DNA from: JBKEAJ01 sp047975005
GTDB lineage: Bacteria > Bacteroidota > Bacteroidia > Bacteroidales > Prolixibacteraceae
Reading direction: 5' to 3'
DNA length: 64,000 nt
NCBI GenBank assembly: GCA_047975005.1
Contig: JBKECW010000040.1
Coordinates: 1 to 64,000, forward strand
In this document: piece by piece, positions 1 to 7,672 of the stretch
Layout of the letters: every line of letters begins with the position of its first letter
How positions within the stretch are numbered: the stretch's first letter is position 1
Notes under the pieces: generated by a model
What the model was told of the DNA's origin: nothing
The model's database searches: none
Seen by the model: the letters and a program-made list of their open reading frames with translations, nothing else
Made by a program: the position numbers and the translations under genes

Positions 1-143
1 ACGATTGCTACCTGCACGCCTTTATCGGATATTTCCAGTATTTGCTTAGCGTAGTCGTTAATTCTGTCGGGGTCGATACCGTATTTTTGTTTTCCCATGA
101 GCGACTCGCCGCTCAGTTTTAGTAAAATTCTTTTGTATGCCAT
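1..143 (-). CDS. pyrH: UMP kinase (uridylate kinase), 5' part only
   Basis: The reverse strand from 143 reads MAYKRILLKLSGESL and on to residue 47, where the window ends. This is the start of bacterial UMP kinase, an amino-acid-kinase-fold enzyme that phosphorylates UMP to UDP in the cytoplasm. The LLKLSGESL stretch is the family's N-terminal nucleotide-binding loop, and YGID follows as in Bacteroidetes homologues. The start is the ATG at 143-141; nothing longer is in frame. Only about a fifth of the usual 235 residues is present. It lies downstream of the ubiD-like gene on the same strand with 35 bases between, and has its own -7 element there. Confidence 0.9.
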   Translation of the reverse strand, partial: MAYKRILLKLSGESLMGKQKYGIDPDRINDYAKQILEISDKGVQVAI

Positions 144-155
144 TTTTTTTATTTA

Positions 156-163
156 CAAAGTTA
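156..163 (-). promoter_or_regulatory. Bacteroidetes -7 element for pyrH
   Basis: On the minus strand this reads TAACTTTG, an exact match to the Bacteroidetes -7 consensus TAnnTTTG, 13 bases before the pyrH ATG. No clear TTTG lies 19-21 bases further upstream, so the -33 half is weak. The element sits between the ubiD stop and the pyrH start and suggests pyrH can be transcribed independently. Confidence 0.5.
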
Positions 164-178
164 ATCAAATTGTTGTAT

Positions 179-2050
179 TCAGCAGAGTTCATCGCCAAAA
201 GCTACTGCTCCGTCGTTGCGCATCATTTCTGTATATTTCTTCGATGGCGACACTACAAAGTCGCCAAGATTGAGTTCGTCCCAACGTTCATCTATCTTCT
301 CTATGGTTTTAGAGTCCGAAATTACTACGTTCGGCCATTGTCTTTTGAAATTATGACTTTCCTGTTTCTTTGATGTTGCATCAATAACAATCATCTTGTC
401 AGAGAAGTATATATCTCTTTTTGGGTCGATATTTCCCATCAGCACCCATAGCGCACTGAATGTATCTTCGATAGGAACTGCCTTATCGAACATCACAACA
501 ATACTATATCTATCCTTATATTTGTTTATTGCGCAGCTTATTGCCTTGTCAATGTTCTTTACTTTCTCAGAGTCTATTTTTATGAAAGCTACATTTTCTT
601 CCGATACTTTTAATTCCTGCACAGTGTTTAGCTCCTCACTCTCTGCTGTTTCATGCTTTGCGTGCAAATTTATTACATCGATTTCTTCTTTAAGTTTTGT
701 GGTGGCATCGATTCCAAGTTTTGATCCGTAGGAGAAATGCGGAGCAGTATGGTCCAGCACGTCAAGCGGGCCGGTAGAAAAAATCAAATCTCTGTCGATT
801 TTCACACTCTCCATTAGGTGGTTCAGCAGTGCTTTGTCATCTCTTATATCAATATTTTCGTCGATTACGACTATTATTTTATTAAACATCATTTGCCCTG
901 CACCCCAAAGGGTACTCATCACTTTCTGTGCCTGTCCGGGATATGATTTTTTTATTTTTACAATACAAAGGTTGTGTGCTACGCCGTAGAAGGGCAGGTA
1001 CATATCTACAATCTCCTGCACCATTGTCATTCTGATGGGAGTCAGGAATATTTGTTCTGTGGCAGTGCCTATGTATGCATCCTCTTGTGGCGGTACTCCC
1101 ACTATTGTTGTGGGGTATACGGCATCTTTGCGATGGGTAATGGCAGTAAGGTGAAACTTCGGATAGTAGTCTGCAAGTGAGTAGAAGCCGGTATGGTCGC
1201 CAAAAGGACCCTCTAATACAAAATCTTCGTGAGGGTCAACATATCCCTCTATTACGAAATCTGCATCTTCCGGCACCCATATATCATTGGTAATACACTT
1301 CACCATCTGTACTTTTTTCTTGCGAAGGAATCCTGCAAGCATCATTTCGTCTATATTTTCGGGCATAGGCGCGGTAGCGGAGTATGTGTAGGCAGGGTCG
1401 CCACCAAGTGCCACCGATATTGGCATTTTAATTCCAAGTTCCTTATATTTTGCAAAATGATTAGCTCCTGTTTTGTGCCTATGCCAATGCATGCCTGTAG
1501 TTTTGTTGTCGAGTATCTGCATGCGGTACATGCCTACGTTTCTGTTGCCACTTGTCGGGTCTTCGGTAAACACCATCGGTAGTGTGATAAATTTCCCTCC
1601 ATCGTGGGGCCAGCATTTCAGTATGGGCAGTTTCGACAAATCGGGTTCATCCATTATTACCTGCTGACATGCTCCTTTTTTAGATATTTTTTTAGGTAGC
1701 CACGAGGCTATTTTACCTAGTTGAGGTAATACTTTGAGCTTGTCTGTAAAGGAGAGTCGCTCTTTTGTTATTTCCTCAAACAGGGAGTTCATTTCTTGCT
1801 GTATCTCCGATATAGAGTTGATGCCCAGTGATAAAGCCATTCTTTTATGGCTCCCAAACATGTTAATAAGAATAGGAAAATCCGTCCCATTGTCAGTAAA
1901 TAGAACAGCCTTTCCACCACCTTCGGATTTGCTGATGCGGTCTATTATCTCAGTTATCTCAAGCTCTGTGTTTACGGGCTTGTCTACGGTAATCAATTCA
2001 TCTTCTTTTTTCAGAATCTTGATAAAATCTCTAAGGCTGTTGTACGACAT
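179..2050 (-). CDS. UbiD-family prenylated-FMN decarboxylase
   Basis: A 623-residue UbiD-family decarboxylase, a cytoplasmic enzyme using prenylated FMN to decarboxylate aromatic acids. In Bacteroidetes this long form is usually assigned to menaquinone biosynthesis, but which acid it acts on cannot be read from sequence. Visible family signatures are NVGMYRMQ (about 171-178), HWHRHKTGANHF (about 188-199), which lies in the cofactor-binding region, and EGPFGDHTGFYS (about 280-291), whose first Glu is a conserved active-site acid. At 623 residues it is longer than E. coli UbiD (about 500), as in many anaerobes. The ATG at 2050 is the natural start and is preceded by a promoter-like pair. pyrH follows downstream. 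An FMN prenyltransferase (UbiX) is required for this family and is not in the window. Quinone synthesis would fit the fumarate reductase encoded at 12.6-16.1 kb. Confidence 0.85.
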   Translation of the reverse strand: MSYNSLRDFIKILKKEDELITVDKPVNTELEITEIIDRISKSEGGGKAVLFTDNGTDFPILINMFGSHKRMALSLGINSISEIQQEMNSLFEEITKERLSFTDKLKVLPQLGKIASWLPKKISKKGACQQVIMDEPDLSKLPILKCWPHDGGKFITLPMVFTEDPTSGNRNVGMYRMQILDNKTTGMHWHRHKTGANHFAKYKELGIKMPISVALGGDPAYTYSATAPMPENIDEMMLAGFLRKKKVQMVKCITNDIWVPEDADFVIEGYVDPHEDFVLEGPFGDHTGFYSLADYYPKFHLTAITHRKDAVYPTTIVGVPPQEDAYIGTATEQIFLTPIRMTMVQEIVDMYLPFYGVAHNLCIVKIKKSYPGQAQKVMSTLWGAGQMMFNKIIVVIDENIDIRDDKALLNHLMESVKIDRDLIFSTGPLDVLDHTAPHFSYGSKLGIDATTKLKEEIDVINLHAKHETAESEELNTVQELKVSEENVAFIKIDSEKVKNIDKAISCAINKYKDRYSIVVMFDKAVPIEDTFSALWVLMGNIDPKRDIYFSDKMIVIDATSKKQESHNFKRQWPNVVISDSKTIEKIDERWDELNLGDFVVSPSKKYTEMMRNDGAVAFGDELC

Positions 2051-2071
2051 ATTTATCCATTAATATTCATC

Positions 2072-2105
2072 CAAAGGTAGTAAAAAGATAGCTGATTTAT
2101 ACAAA
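2072..2105 (-). promoter_or_regulatory. Promoter of the ubiD-like gene
   Basis: Read on the minus strand: TTTG (2105-2102), a 22-base spacer, then TACCTTTG (2079-2072), which matches the -7 consensus exactly. The spacer is slightly longer than the usual 19-21. The -7 box lies 21 bases before the ATG. The -33 box overlaps the base of the hairpin at 2104-2136, so upstream termination and this promoter share sequence. Confidence 0.5.
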
Positions 2106-2136
2106 GAGCCGAGAGTATATATTTACTTCGGCTCTT
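2104..2136 (-). terminator. Hairpin after the fimbrillin-like lipoprotein gene
   Basis: AAGAGCCGA (2104-2112) pairs perfectly with TCGGCTCTT (2128-2136), giving nine base pairs with a 15-base loop, 25 bases past the lipoprotein stop. On the minus strand it is followed only by a short T run (CTTTGT), so it is an acceptable rather than strong intrinsic terminator. Confidence 0.5.
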
Positions 2137-2161
2137 AATTTCTTCTTGTAGAAAGATTGTT

Positions 2162-3733
2162 CTATTCTGTGTAATAGGTGTCGTCCGCGTCTATAACCCA
2201 GCCTGCTGGAATGTTGTTGTATTGGGTGGTATTGACTTTTATTCTTAGTGTGGGCGTATCTTTAGCGTGTAGTGTCGATAATTTTGTGTTAAGGCTCACG
2301 TCTAATTCGCTAATATTTGTATTAGAGCAAGATAGGTAATCTAATTCGGGAATCTTGCTAATGTCGAGGGTGCTTATTTCTGTTTTATAGCAAGACAAGT
2401 GTTTTATTAGTGTGTTTTTGCTTACGTCTAGAGAGCTTATCTTAGAATTGTTGGAGCAGTCTAAAGTTGTTAATTTCGTGTTTTTGCTTACGTCTAGAGA
2501 GCTTATATTGGAGTAAGAGCAGTTTAGTTCGGAAATGTTGGTGAAATACTGTATTTCTCTAATGTCGTCTACTTTAGTTTTCATAGATAGATCTATCTCT
2601 CCGGCGTAGGAAGCTGCTTCGGCATAGGAAATCTCATCGTCTTTGTTGAGGTCGATGTTGTCATTCTTTATGAGCTCTGCTTTGAAGTCGGCGTCGTTAA
2701 AAATGATATTTCCTTCAGATACGGCTTCGTTTTTCAAATTGAAGTAATAGCTCTTTCCTGCCTCAAAGCCATGGCTGTCGACGTCAGACGAGATAAATGA
2801 AAAGGGAATGCCTCCGGAAGGAGTGTAGGTCTCTGTCTTTTCAATAGGGGTAGAGCCTTCGGTATACCTAGACCTGCCGCTGATTATCAATCTTTCGCCG
2901 CTCGATGCTTGTCCTGTTGCCAGCATAGGCATAAATACATCAAAGTATGACGGTGTTGCAGGGAAAGGCTGATTAACAGTTACTTCTAGTTCTGCAAGTC
3001 TTGTCTCTACATCTAGTTCTGTGTCGTCAATGCTTGATAAATGTGCAACCTGAGGGAATAGCTCAGAGCCTCCAGCTGTTGAGAGCTTTACGCTTAGCAG
3101 TTCCGGATTGAGACTTGTTGGTCCTTGATTTGTGATGCGTAGTCGGACGGCTGCTCCCAGGTGCTTGAAATTCATGTCCATTGGCGCAGTTCCCTCTGCG
3201 CCAACAGTGATGTTGGCAGCTCTCCCTTTCATAAACATGGCTTTCCCTATGTGTTGAGATGTAGCATCGGTTTGTATTAACGCTTCGGATGAAGCGCTTG
3301 CTGTCCATTTTCCTGCAATATTGCTCCAGCCGTCGGCAGGATATAATCCGTATGTAGTGTATTCACCTTCGCTTAAAGAGCCGCTTGTTGTAAAGTCGCA
3401 ACTATTGGGTTTGCCACTAGGTACATTTGCAGTGTATTCTAGTATCTGAGGGTCTTTTGATATGTCGCCATCCAAAAAGAATAACATCTTTACTTTGTCG
3501 CCGTTTACCCAATAGAATTGTTCGCCATTAGAATATTCGTTGTTATCTTCTATTACGCCGGATTTTGTACTGCTTATTGATTTTGATTCGCTTAGTTGTC
3601 CTATGGAACCCCTCAAAATAGGAGCCTGAGTATTTACTTGTTCAGGTGCTGTTATGTCATTATTGTTGCATGCGCTAAGCCATGTTGTGATAACAATAAG
3701 TGTTAGTAGGTAAAAGTTATTTTTTTTCATCAT
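2162..3733 (-). CDS. Fimbrillin-like lipoprotein with EF-hand and leucine-rich repeats
   Basis: The predicted start is MMKKNN at 3733 (or ATG 3730); the open frame extends upstream but overlaps the small gene there. About 523 residues follow. A signal peptide ends in a lipobox (WLSAC), so this is an outer-membrane or surface lipoprotein. Roughly residues 40-350 resemble fimbrillin/Mfa-like proteins (HLGAAVRLRITN, YPADGW). Then comes an EF-hand or dockerin-like loop (DLNKDDEISYAEA). The C-terminal part holds about five 22-residue leucine-rich repeats of the form ISSLDVSKNTKLTTLDCSNN. Two repeats are nearly identical in DNA, so the array has recently changed in copy number. No C-terminal secretion signal is visible. 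It is the second gene of a two-gene unit with a tiny peptide gene 10 bases upstream. Surface adhesion is the plausible role and remains an inference. Confidence 0.75.
   Translation of the reverse strand: MMKKNNFYLLTLIVITTWLSACNNNDITAPEQVNTQAPILRGSIGQLSESKSISSTKSGVIEDNNEYSNGEQFYWVNGDKVKMLFFLDGDISKDPQILEYTANVPSGKPNSCDFTTSGSLSEGEYTTYGLYPADGWSNIAGKWTASASSEALIQTDATSQHIGKAMFMKGRAANITVGAEGTAPMDMNFKHLGAAVRLRITNQGPTSLNPELLSVKLSTAGGSELFPQVAHLSSIDDTELDVETRLAELEVTVNQPFPATPSYFDVFMPMLATGQASSGERLIISGRSRYTEGSTPIEKTETYTPSGGIPFSFISSDVDSHGFEAGKSYYFNLKNEAVSEGNIIFNDADFKAELIKNDNIDLNKDDEISYAEAASYAGEIDLSMKTKVDDIREIQYFTNISELNCSYSNISSLDVSKNTKLTTLDCSNNSKISSLDVSKNTLIKHLSCYKTEISTLDISKIPELDYLSCSNTNISELDVSLNTKLSTLHAKDTPTLRIKVNTTQYNNIPAGWVIDADDTYYTE
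2412..2506 (-). repeat. Near-identical direct repeat inside the LRR region
   Basis: A 29-base stretch occurs identically at 2412-2440 and 2478-2506, a 66-base period equal to 22 codons, one leucine-rich repeat. The intervening DNA is diverged. This indicates recent duplication or conversion of a repeat unit within the lipoprotein gene. Confidence 0.85.
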
Positions 3734-3743
3734 TTTTTTTCTT

Positions 3744-3920
3744 TTAGTTTCCCCAGCCTCCTCCTGGTTTATAATTATTTCCACTTCCTGCGAGTATCGG
3801 GCTTTCTGCCTCGATATTAATTGTCTCAATTGCTGGTTTTTGGTAATTCTTAGTCTTGTGCACGGTGTGCATCTCTTTGGTGCGTTCGGTTTCACGCTTT
3901 TGTAGTTGATTTGACTTCAT
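3744..3920 (-). CDS. Small peptide ending in GGGWGN, upstream of the fimbrillin-like gene
   Basis: From the ATG at 3920 the peptide is 58 residues; an internal ATG at 3872 would give 42. It begins with a Lys/Arg/Thr-rich stretch, continues YQKPAIETINIEAESPILAG and ends SGNNYKPGGGWGN. Many Bacteroidales genomes carry comparable short genes (Y-x-x-P-x-I-E ... LAGS ... Gly-rich end) next to surface lipoproteins; I know of no demonstrated function. There is no hydrophobic signal sequence. It ends 10 bases before the lipoprotein start, so the two are probably cotranscribed. The start is uncertain. A role as a secreted or processed peptide is speculation from its Gly-rich tail. Confidence 0.6.
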   Translation of the reverse strand: MKSNQLQKRETERTKEMHTVHKTKNYQKPAIETINIEAESPILAGSGNNYKPGGGWGN

Positions 3921-3945
3921 TTTGATGTTTTTTAGATGACATTTG

Positions 3946-3970
3946 CCGTGAAAAGACGCTCTTCTCACGG
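3946..3970 (-). promoter_or_regulatory. Hairpin in the leader of the small peptide gene
   Basis: CCGTGAAAAGA (3946-3956) and TCTTCTCACGG (3960-3970) form an eleven-pair stem with one mismatch and a three-base CGC loop, 25 bases upstream of the ATG at 3920. No T run follows on the minus strand, so it does not look like a terminator. It may stabilise or regulate the transcript leader. Confidence 0.4.
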
Positions 3971-4034
3971 GGAAGTATTATATATTGTTGTCAAGAGACC
4001 TGCAAGAATAGTGCCGTTGGGATATTTTTTTTTG

Positions 4035-4042
4035 TATCTTTG
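4035..4042 (+). promoter_or_regulatory. -7 element for nrnA
   Basis: TATCTTTG matches TAnnTTTG exactly and lies 19 bases before the ATG at 4062. The nearest -33-like TTG (4017-4019) gives a spacer of only 15 bases, so only the -7 half is convincing. Confidence 0.5.
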
Positions 4043-4061
4043 TGGTAACAAAAAACCATGA

Positions 4062-5105
4062 ATGTTGACAAAATCCGAACTTTGTAAAATAAAAGGACTC
4101 ATCGAAGAGTCTAATAGTATAGTCGTAATTCCACATGTAAACCCCGATGGAGATGGGATAGGTGCTTCTACTGCTCTGTGCAAGCTGTTTGTAGCAATGG
4201 GTAAAAACAGTATAGTTGCAATCCCTAATTCCCCTCCGGCACACCTAAATTGGCTTGCAGAGGGGATAACAGTATTGAGTTATGACAAAGAGGATGAATC
4301 TAAGTTGTTAGAAGAAAGCATACTGAGCGCAGATCTTCTTGTGGTAACTGACTTCAATGAAGTGTCTAGAGCAGGGAAACTTCGTCCTCTCATAGAGGCT
4401 TTTAATAAAAATACTATAGCTATAGACCATCACCCGGCCTCCGATACTCAATGGACGGAAAGTCTAATTGAGTCTGGAGAATGTGCTACTTGTGTTGTTG
4501 TTTATAATCTTTTAGTTAATATCGGTCTTGGTGATAAACTGGGAGTCTCGGTAGCAGAAAGTTTGTATGCTGGTTTGCTGACGGATACAGGAAAATTTAG
4601 TCATGGAATAAATAATTCGATGCCTTACAAAGTAGCAGGAGCCTTGATTGAATGTGGTGTTGACCATCAGAGAGTCATTGAAAATCTTTTTCATCAGGAA
4701 AAGTTATCGTCGCTAAAGTTACGCGGATTTTGCCTGAGTGAAAAGCTTGTAGTGTTAGAAAATATAAGTGTTGCCTATATTTGTCTAACACACGAAGAAT
4801 TAAGTCGGTTCGAGTTTGAACCGGGTGATTTGGAGGGGATTGTAAATTATCCTTTGTCAATCAAGGGTGTTGAGATGTCGGCATTATTCACCGAGCAGCA
4901 AGAGGGGCATACCAAAATCTCATTGCGCTCAAAAGGCGACTTTGCTGTAAATGAACTTGCATCTATGTTGTATGGTGGCGGGGGTCACAAGAATGCGGCA
5001 GGAGCAAAGCAGTATCAGACTCCCGAAAAAGTGCTAAGCCGTTTGTTGCGGGAACTTCCTAATTATGAGGTGCAAATCGGTGTTGAAAGGCAAAATCTAA
5101 AATAA
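4062..5105 (+). CDS. nrnA: DHH-family oligoribonuclease / pAp phosphatase (NrnA type)
   Basis: 347 residues, the usual NrnA length. The DHH domain shows PHVNPDGDGIG (24-34), VVTDFNE (94-100) and IDHHPAS (121-127), which bind the two catalytic metal ions. The C-terminal DHHA1 domain has GGGGHKNAAGA (305-315) for substrate binding. NrnA proteins degrade 2-5-nucleotide RNA fragments and in many bacteria also dephosphorylate 3'-phosphoadenosine 5'-phosphate, replacing Orn. The ATG at 4062 is used; a nearby ATG at 4058 is out of frame and stops within ten codons. The gene is divergent from the small-peptide/lipoprotein pair and monocistronic by spacing. Confidence 0.9.
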   Translation: MLTKSELCKIKGLIEESNSIVVIPHVNPDGDGIGASTALCKLFVAMGKNSIVAIPNSPPAHLNWLAEGITVLSYDKEDESKLLEESILSADLLVVTDFNEVSRAGKLRPLIEAFNKNTIAIDHHPASDTQWTESLIESGECATCVVVYNLLVNIGLGDKLGVSVAESLYAGLLTDTGKFSHGINNSMPYKVAGALIECGVDHQRVIENLFHQEKLSSLKLRGFCLSEKLVVLENISVAYICLTHEELSRFEFEPGDLEGIVNYPLSIKGVEMSALFTEQQEGHTKISLRSKGDFAVNELASMLYGGGGHKNAAGAKQYQTPEKVLSRLLRELPNYEVQIGVERQNLK

Positions 5106-5238
5106 ATATTTTAGTAGTAGACTAAAACTTATTACTTTTGCGTTTATTATTATCGTGGCGGGTCTTTGGTCGATATTGAGAATTTATAACTCGTATACAG
5201 GCCCTCGATTAATGTAGCAGAAAAAGATAAATAAACAG

Positions 5239-5297
5239 ATGAAACGAGCCATGAGACAAATCTCACATACGAGGACAATTATATTGGCGAGATACAT
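5239..5297 (+). repeat. Leader element, copy A
   Basis: This 59-base stretch aligns with 16209-16268 at about 43 of 60 positions by hand count with one gap; shared blocks include ATGAAAC, TGAGAC, GAGGA and TATATTGGC. In both places an A-rich AAAAAACAAAAT tract follows and a start codon lies 30-50 bases further on. The gap shifts any reading frame, so shared RNA or DNA function is likelier than a shared peptide. No known RNA family was recognised. Confidence 0.4.
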
Positions 5298-5328
5298 CTG
5301 ACAATTAAAAAACAAAATATTGAAATAC

Positions 5329-5895
5329 ATGAACAATAAGATGGTCTTCACCGCAATACTGATGTGTTTGTCAGTTTGTTTCTTTTACGCATGTAAAGAC
5401 ACGGTTACGTATGCCGAAAAAGATGCTGAAGAACAAAGTCGCTTGCAGTATTATTTGGAAGAGAATAATATTACAACCGAGCCTGATAGCGGGATTTATT
5501 TTATACAGAGTGACTCCTTAAAAGGCTTTGGCGATACAATCAAAGATTATGACCAGGTGTATCTTTACATGAATATATACGCCATTGGTGATACCGGCTC
5601 TCTTTCTTGGGGGTATTCAACTGATTATTATCAGCTGAATCCAGAGCGTATTGTTCCAATATACTCCACATTTAATGTTTCGGCGTATTCTAGCAGGACA
5701 TACGCTTCAAATCCCGGACTGTATAGAGGGCTTACACAGATGTTGAACGACGGGAATGCCGAGGCAGAGATAATTGTACCTTCGCAATATGGCTTAGGTC
5801 CTGACAATGGCACGCTGTTTAATGGCTTTACCACATTGGTGTATTATTTGAAAATACATAAGGTTATTCCGGACACAACAAGCATAGAGGAATAG
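5329..5895 (+). CDS. DUF4827-family lipoprotein, FKBP-type isomerase-like
   Basis: About 188 residues from the ATG at 5329; the frame opens at a TTG (5320). The N-terminus is a lipoprotein signal ending FFYAC. The mature part resembles the DUF4827 family of Bacteroidales, which is related to FKBP-type peptidyl-prolyl isomerases. Near the C-terminus AEIIVPSQYGLGPDNG and the closing strand VYYLKIHKVI match the FKBP pattern ('P..lAYG... L.f.v.l..i'). Whether it still has isomerase activity cannot be judged from sequence. It would act in the envelope, tethered to a membrane by lipid. It stands alone between nrnA and the fucosidase, with its own 215-base leader region that contains a -7-like TACTTTTG at 5133-5140 and leader element A. 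Confidence 0.6.
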   Translation: MNNKMVFTAILMCLSVCFFYACKDTVTYAEKDAEEQSRLQYYLEENNITTEPDSGIYFIQSDSLKGFGDTIKDYDQVYLYMNIYAIGDTGSLSWGYSTDYYQLNPERIVPIYSTFNVSAYSSRTYASNPGLYRGLTQMLNDGNAEAEIIVPSQYGLGPDNGTLFNGFTTLVYYLKIHKVIPDTTSIEE

Positions 5896-6026
5896 CAGTA
5901 ATATAAGACTTAGCAAATCTGGTAAGCGGATGCCAACACCTTGTGAATGATGGGGGCGGATGCGTTGTCTACGTTGGAGACGAGCTAAGTTTAATTCACA
6001 AAAGTCTCATGGGTTATTCTGTGGGA

Positions 6027-6058
6027 CTTGTTTTGTTCTTATGGGTTATATATATTTG
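6027..6058 (+). promoter_or_regulatory. Promoter of the fucosidase gene
   Basis: CTTG (6027-6030), a 20-base spacer and TATATTTG (6051-6058) fit the Bacteroidetes TTTG-N19/20-TAnnTTTG pattern with one -33 mismatch. The -7 box lies 44 bases before the ATG at 6103. Confidence 0.55.
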
Positions 6059-6102
6059 TATTCTGTTTTGTTGTAGAAATTATAAATATAAAATTATATC
6101 AA

Positions 6103-7584
6103 ATGAAGAAACTATTATTTATTATTCCTCTCTTTATGTGCCTTGTCGGATCATCTCAATATGCACACGAGGTTACGGATTATGTTTGGCCAACCGACCA
6201 AAAAGTGTTGGACAAGTTAGAAGATTGGCAAGATTTAAAATTTGGGCTACTTATGCATTGGGGAGCCTATAGCCAGTGGGGAGTAGTAGAGTCTTGGTCC
6301 ATCTGTCCCGAAGATTACGAGTGGTGCGATAGAAAGAAAGGTAGCAATCCATCAGACTACTTCACTTACAAAAAAGAATACGAAGGACTGCAACATTCAT
6401 TCAATCCTTCAAATTTCGATCCAGACAAGTGGGCAAAGGCTGCAGCAAATGCTGGTATGAAATATGTGGTTTTTACAACCAAGCACCATGACGGATTCTG
6501 CATGTGGGACAGTAAATACACCGATTATAAGGTAACTAGCGATGATTGTCCTTTTAATACCAACAAAAAAGCAAATATTGCCAAAGAAGTATTCGATGCT
6601 TTTCGTACAGAAGGACTTTGGGCAGGTGCATACTTCTCGAAACCAGACTGGAACAATAAATACTATTGGGATCCCAAATTTCCACCCTTCGACAGAAATG
6701 TAAACTATGATCCCGTAGAACATCCCGAGAAATGGGAAAAATTTGTAGAGTTTACGCAGAATCAGATAATGGAGCTTATGAGCGACTATGGCAAGATAGA
6801 CATATTATGGCTAGACGGCGGTTGGGTTAGCAAAAAGCCCGACGAGATTATTAAAGGAGCCTATACGCGACGAGGCGAAAACGCCCCGGGAGGTTTCGTG
6901 AAGAATCGGGTTGTAAACCAAGACATACGAATGGACGAAATAGCGGCAAAGGCAAGAGTGAAACAGCCTGGACTTATTGTGGTTGACAGAGCAGTTCGTG
7001 GACCTAATCAGAACTATCTTACTCCCGAGAATACAGTGCCTGAAAAACAGCTTCCATACCCATGGGAATCTTGCATTATTGCAGGTGGCGGATGGTCGTG
7101 GGTGCCCGATGCCAAGTACATGGAGCCTAAAAAGGCAATTCATATGTTGGTAGACATCGTTGCAAAAGGTGGTAACTTGCTATATAATATAGCTCCCGGA
7201 CCTGACGGAAGTTGGGATGAAGGAGCATACAGGCTATTGGATGCAATGGGTAAATGGATAGACGTAAACGGCGAGGCTATTTATAGTACTCGTGCCATTG
7301 CTCCGTATAAAACAGACAATATCTGTTTGACTCGCAAAAAAGACACTAAGACCGTATACGCTATTTATTTAGAAGAAGATGGGTATTCCGGATTACCTGC
7401 TTCTTTTGTAGTGAAAGGTGTGAAAGCAGCAAAAAATGCAAAACTGAGTCTGCTCGGCACAAATGGAAATCTAAAGTGGAAAAACGTGGCAGGCGGCATT
7501 GAAGTCATTGTCCCAAAGAAAATCAGAGCGAAACTCCCTTGTGATTTGGCATGGTCAATCAGAATATCGGAGATAGAGGAGTAG
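6103..7584 (+). CDS. Secreted alpha-L-fucosidase, GH29
   Basis: 493 residues from the ATG at 6103; the frame is open further upstream, but this start gives a clean signal peptide (MKKLLFIIPLFMCLVGSSQ) and lies just after the promoter. GH29 enzymes remove terminal fucose from glycans. Landmarks are HWGAYSQWG (about 52-60), TKHHDGFCMWDS (about 126-137) and DILWLDGGW (about 233-241), whose second Asp (about 238) is the probable catalytic nucleophile. A small beta-domain closes the C-terminus. The signal peptide points to the periplasm or surface. No SusC/SusD pair or sensor is beside it, so it is not part of a visible polysaccharide locus; the sulfatase at 62.7-64 kb is far away. Likely substrates are host or plant fucosylated glycans; linkage preference cannot be read. 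Confidence 0.9.
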   Translation: MKKLLFIIPLFMCLVGSSQYAHEVTDYVWPTDQKVLDKLEDWQDLKFGLLMHWGAYSQWGVVESWSICPEDYEWCDRKKGSNPSDYFTYKKEYEGLQHSFNPSNFDPDKWAKAAANAGMKYVVFTTKHHDGFCMWDSKYTDYKVTSDDCPFNTNKKANIAKEVFDAFRTEGLWAGAYFSKPDWNNKYYWDPKFPPFDRNVNYDPVEHPEKWEKFVEFTQNQIMELMSDYGKIDILWLDGGWVSKKPDEIIKGAYTRRGENAPGGFVKNRVVNQDIRMDEIAAKARVKQPGLIVVDRAVRGPNQNYLTPENTVPEKQLPYPWESCIIAGGGWSWVPDAKYMEPKKAIHMLVDIVAKGGNLLYNIAPGPDGSWDEGAYRLLDAMGKWIDVNGEAIYSTRAIAPYKTDNICLTRKKDTKTVYAIYLEEDGYSGLPASFVVKGVKAAKNAKLSLLGTNGNLKWKNVAGGIEVIVPKKIRAKLPCDLAWSIRISEIEE

Positions 7585-7623
7585 ATTTTTTTTGCTTCTG
7601 GAAGCAGTGGTTTAGTAAGTAAA

Positions 7624-7654
7624 TTTGGTTTTTAGATTATAATTCGTAACTTTG
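7624..7654 (+). promoter_or_regulatory. Promoter of the LeuA-like gene
   Basis: TTTG (7624-7627), a 19-base spacer and TAACTTTG (7647-7654): a full match to the Bacteroidetes sigma-ABfr promoter. The ATG is at 7673, so the leader is only about a dozen bases. Confidence 0.75.
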
Positions 7655-7672
7655 ACCCTTAAATTCTGACGA

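Noticed and set aside
2412..2506. Regularly spaced identical 29-base repeats resembling a two-unit CRISPR
   Set aside because: They lie inside an open frame at a 66-base period and encode one leucine-rich repeat each; there are only two copies and no cas genes.
5943..6272. A 109-codon frame overlapping the start of the fucosidase gene
   Set aside because: It overlaps the conserved fucosidase frame and contains that gene's promoter; the second half is an out-of-frame copy of fucosidase DNA.
6103..7584. Fucosidase as part of a polysaccharide utilisation locus with the sulfatase at 62.7-64 kb
   Set aside because: The two genes are more than 55 kb apart and no SusC/SusD pair, sensor or anti-sigma gene lies near either one in the window.
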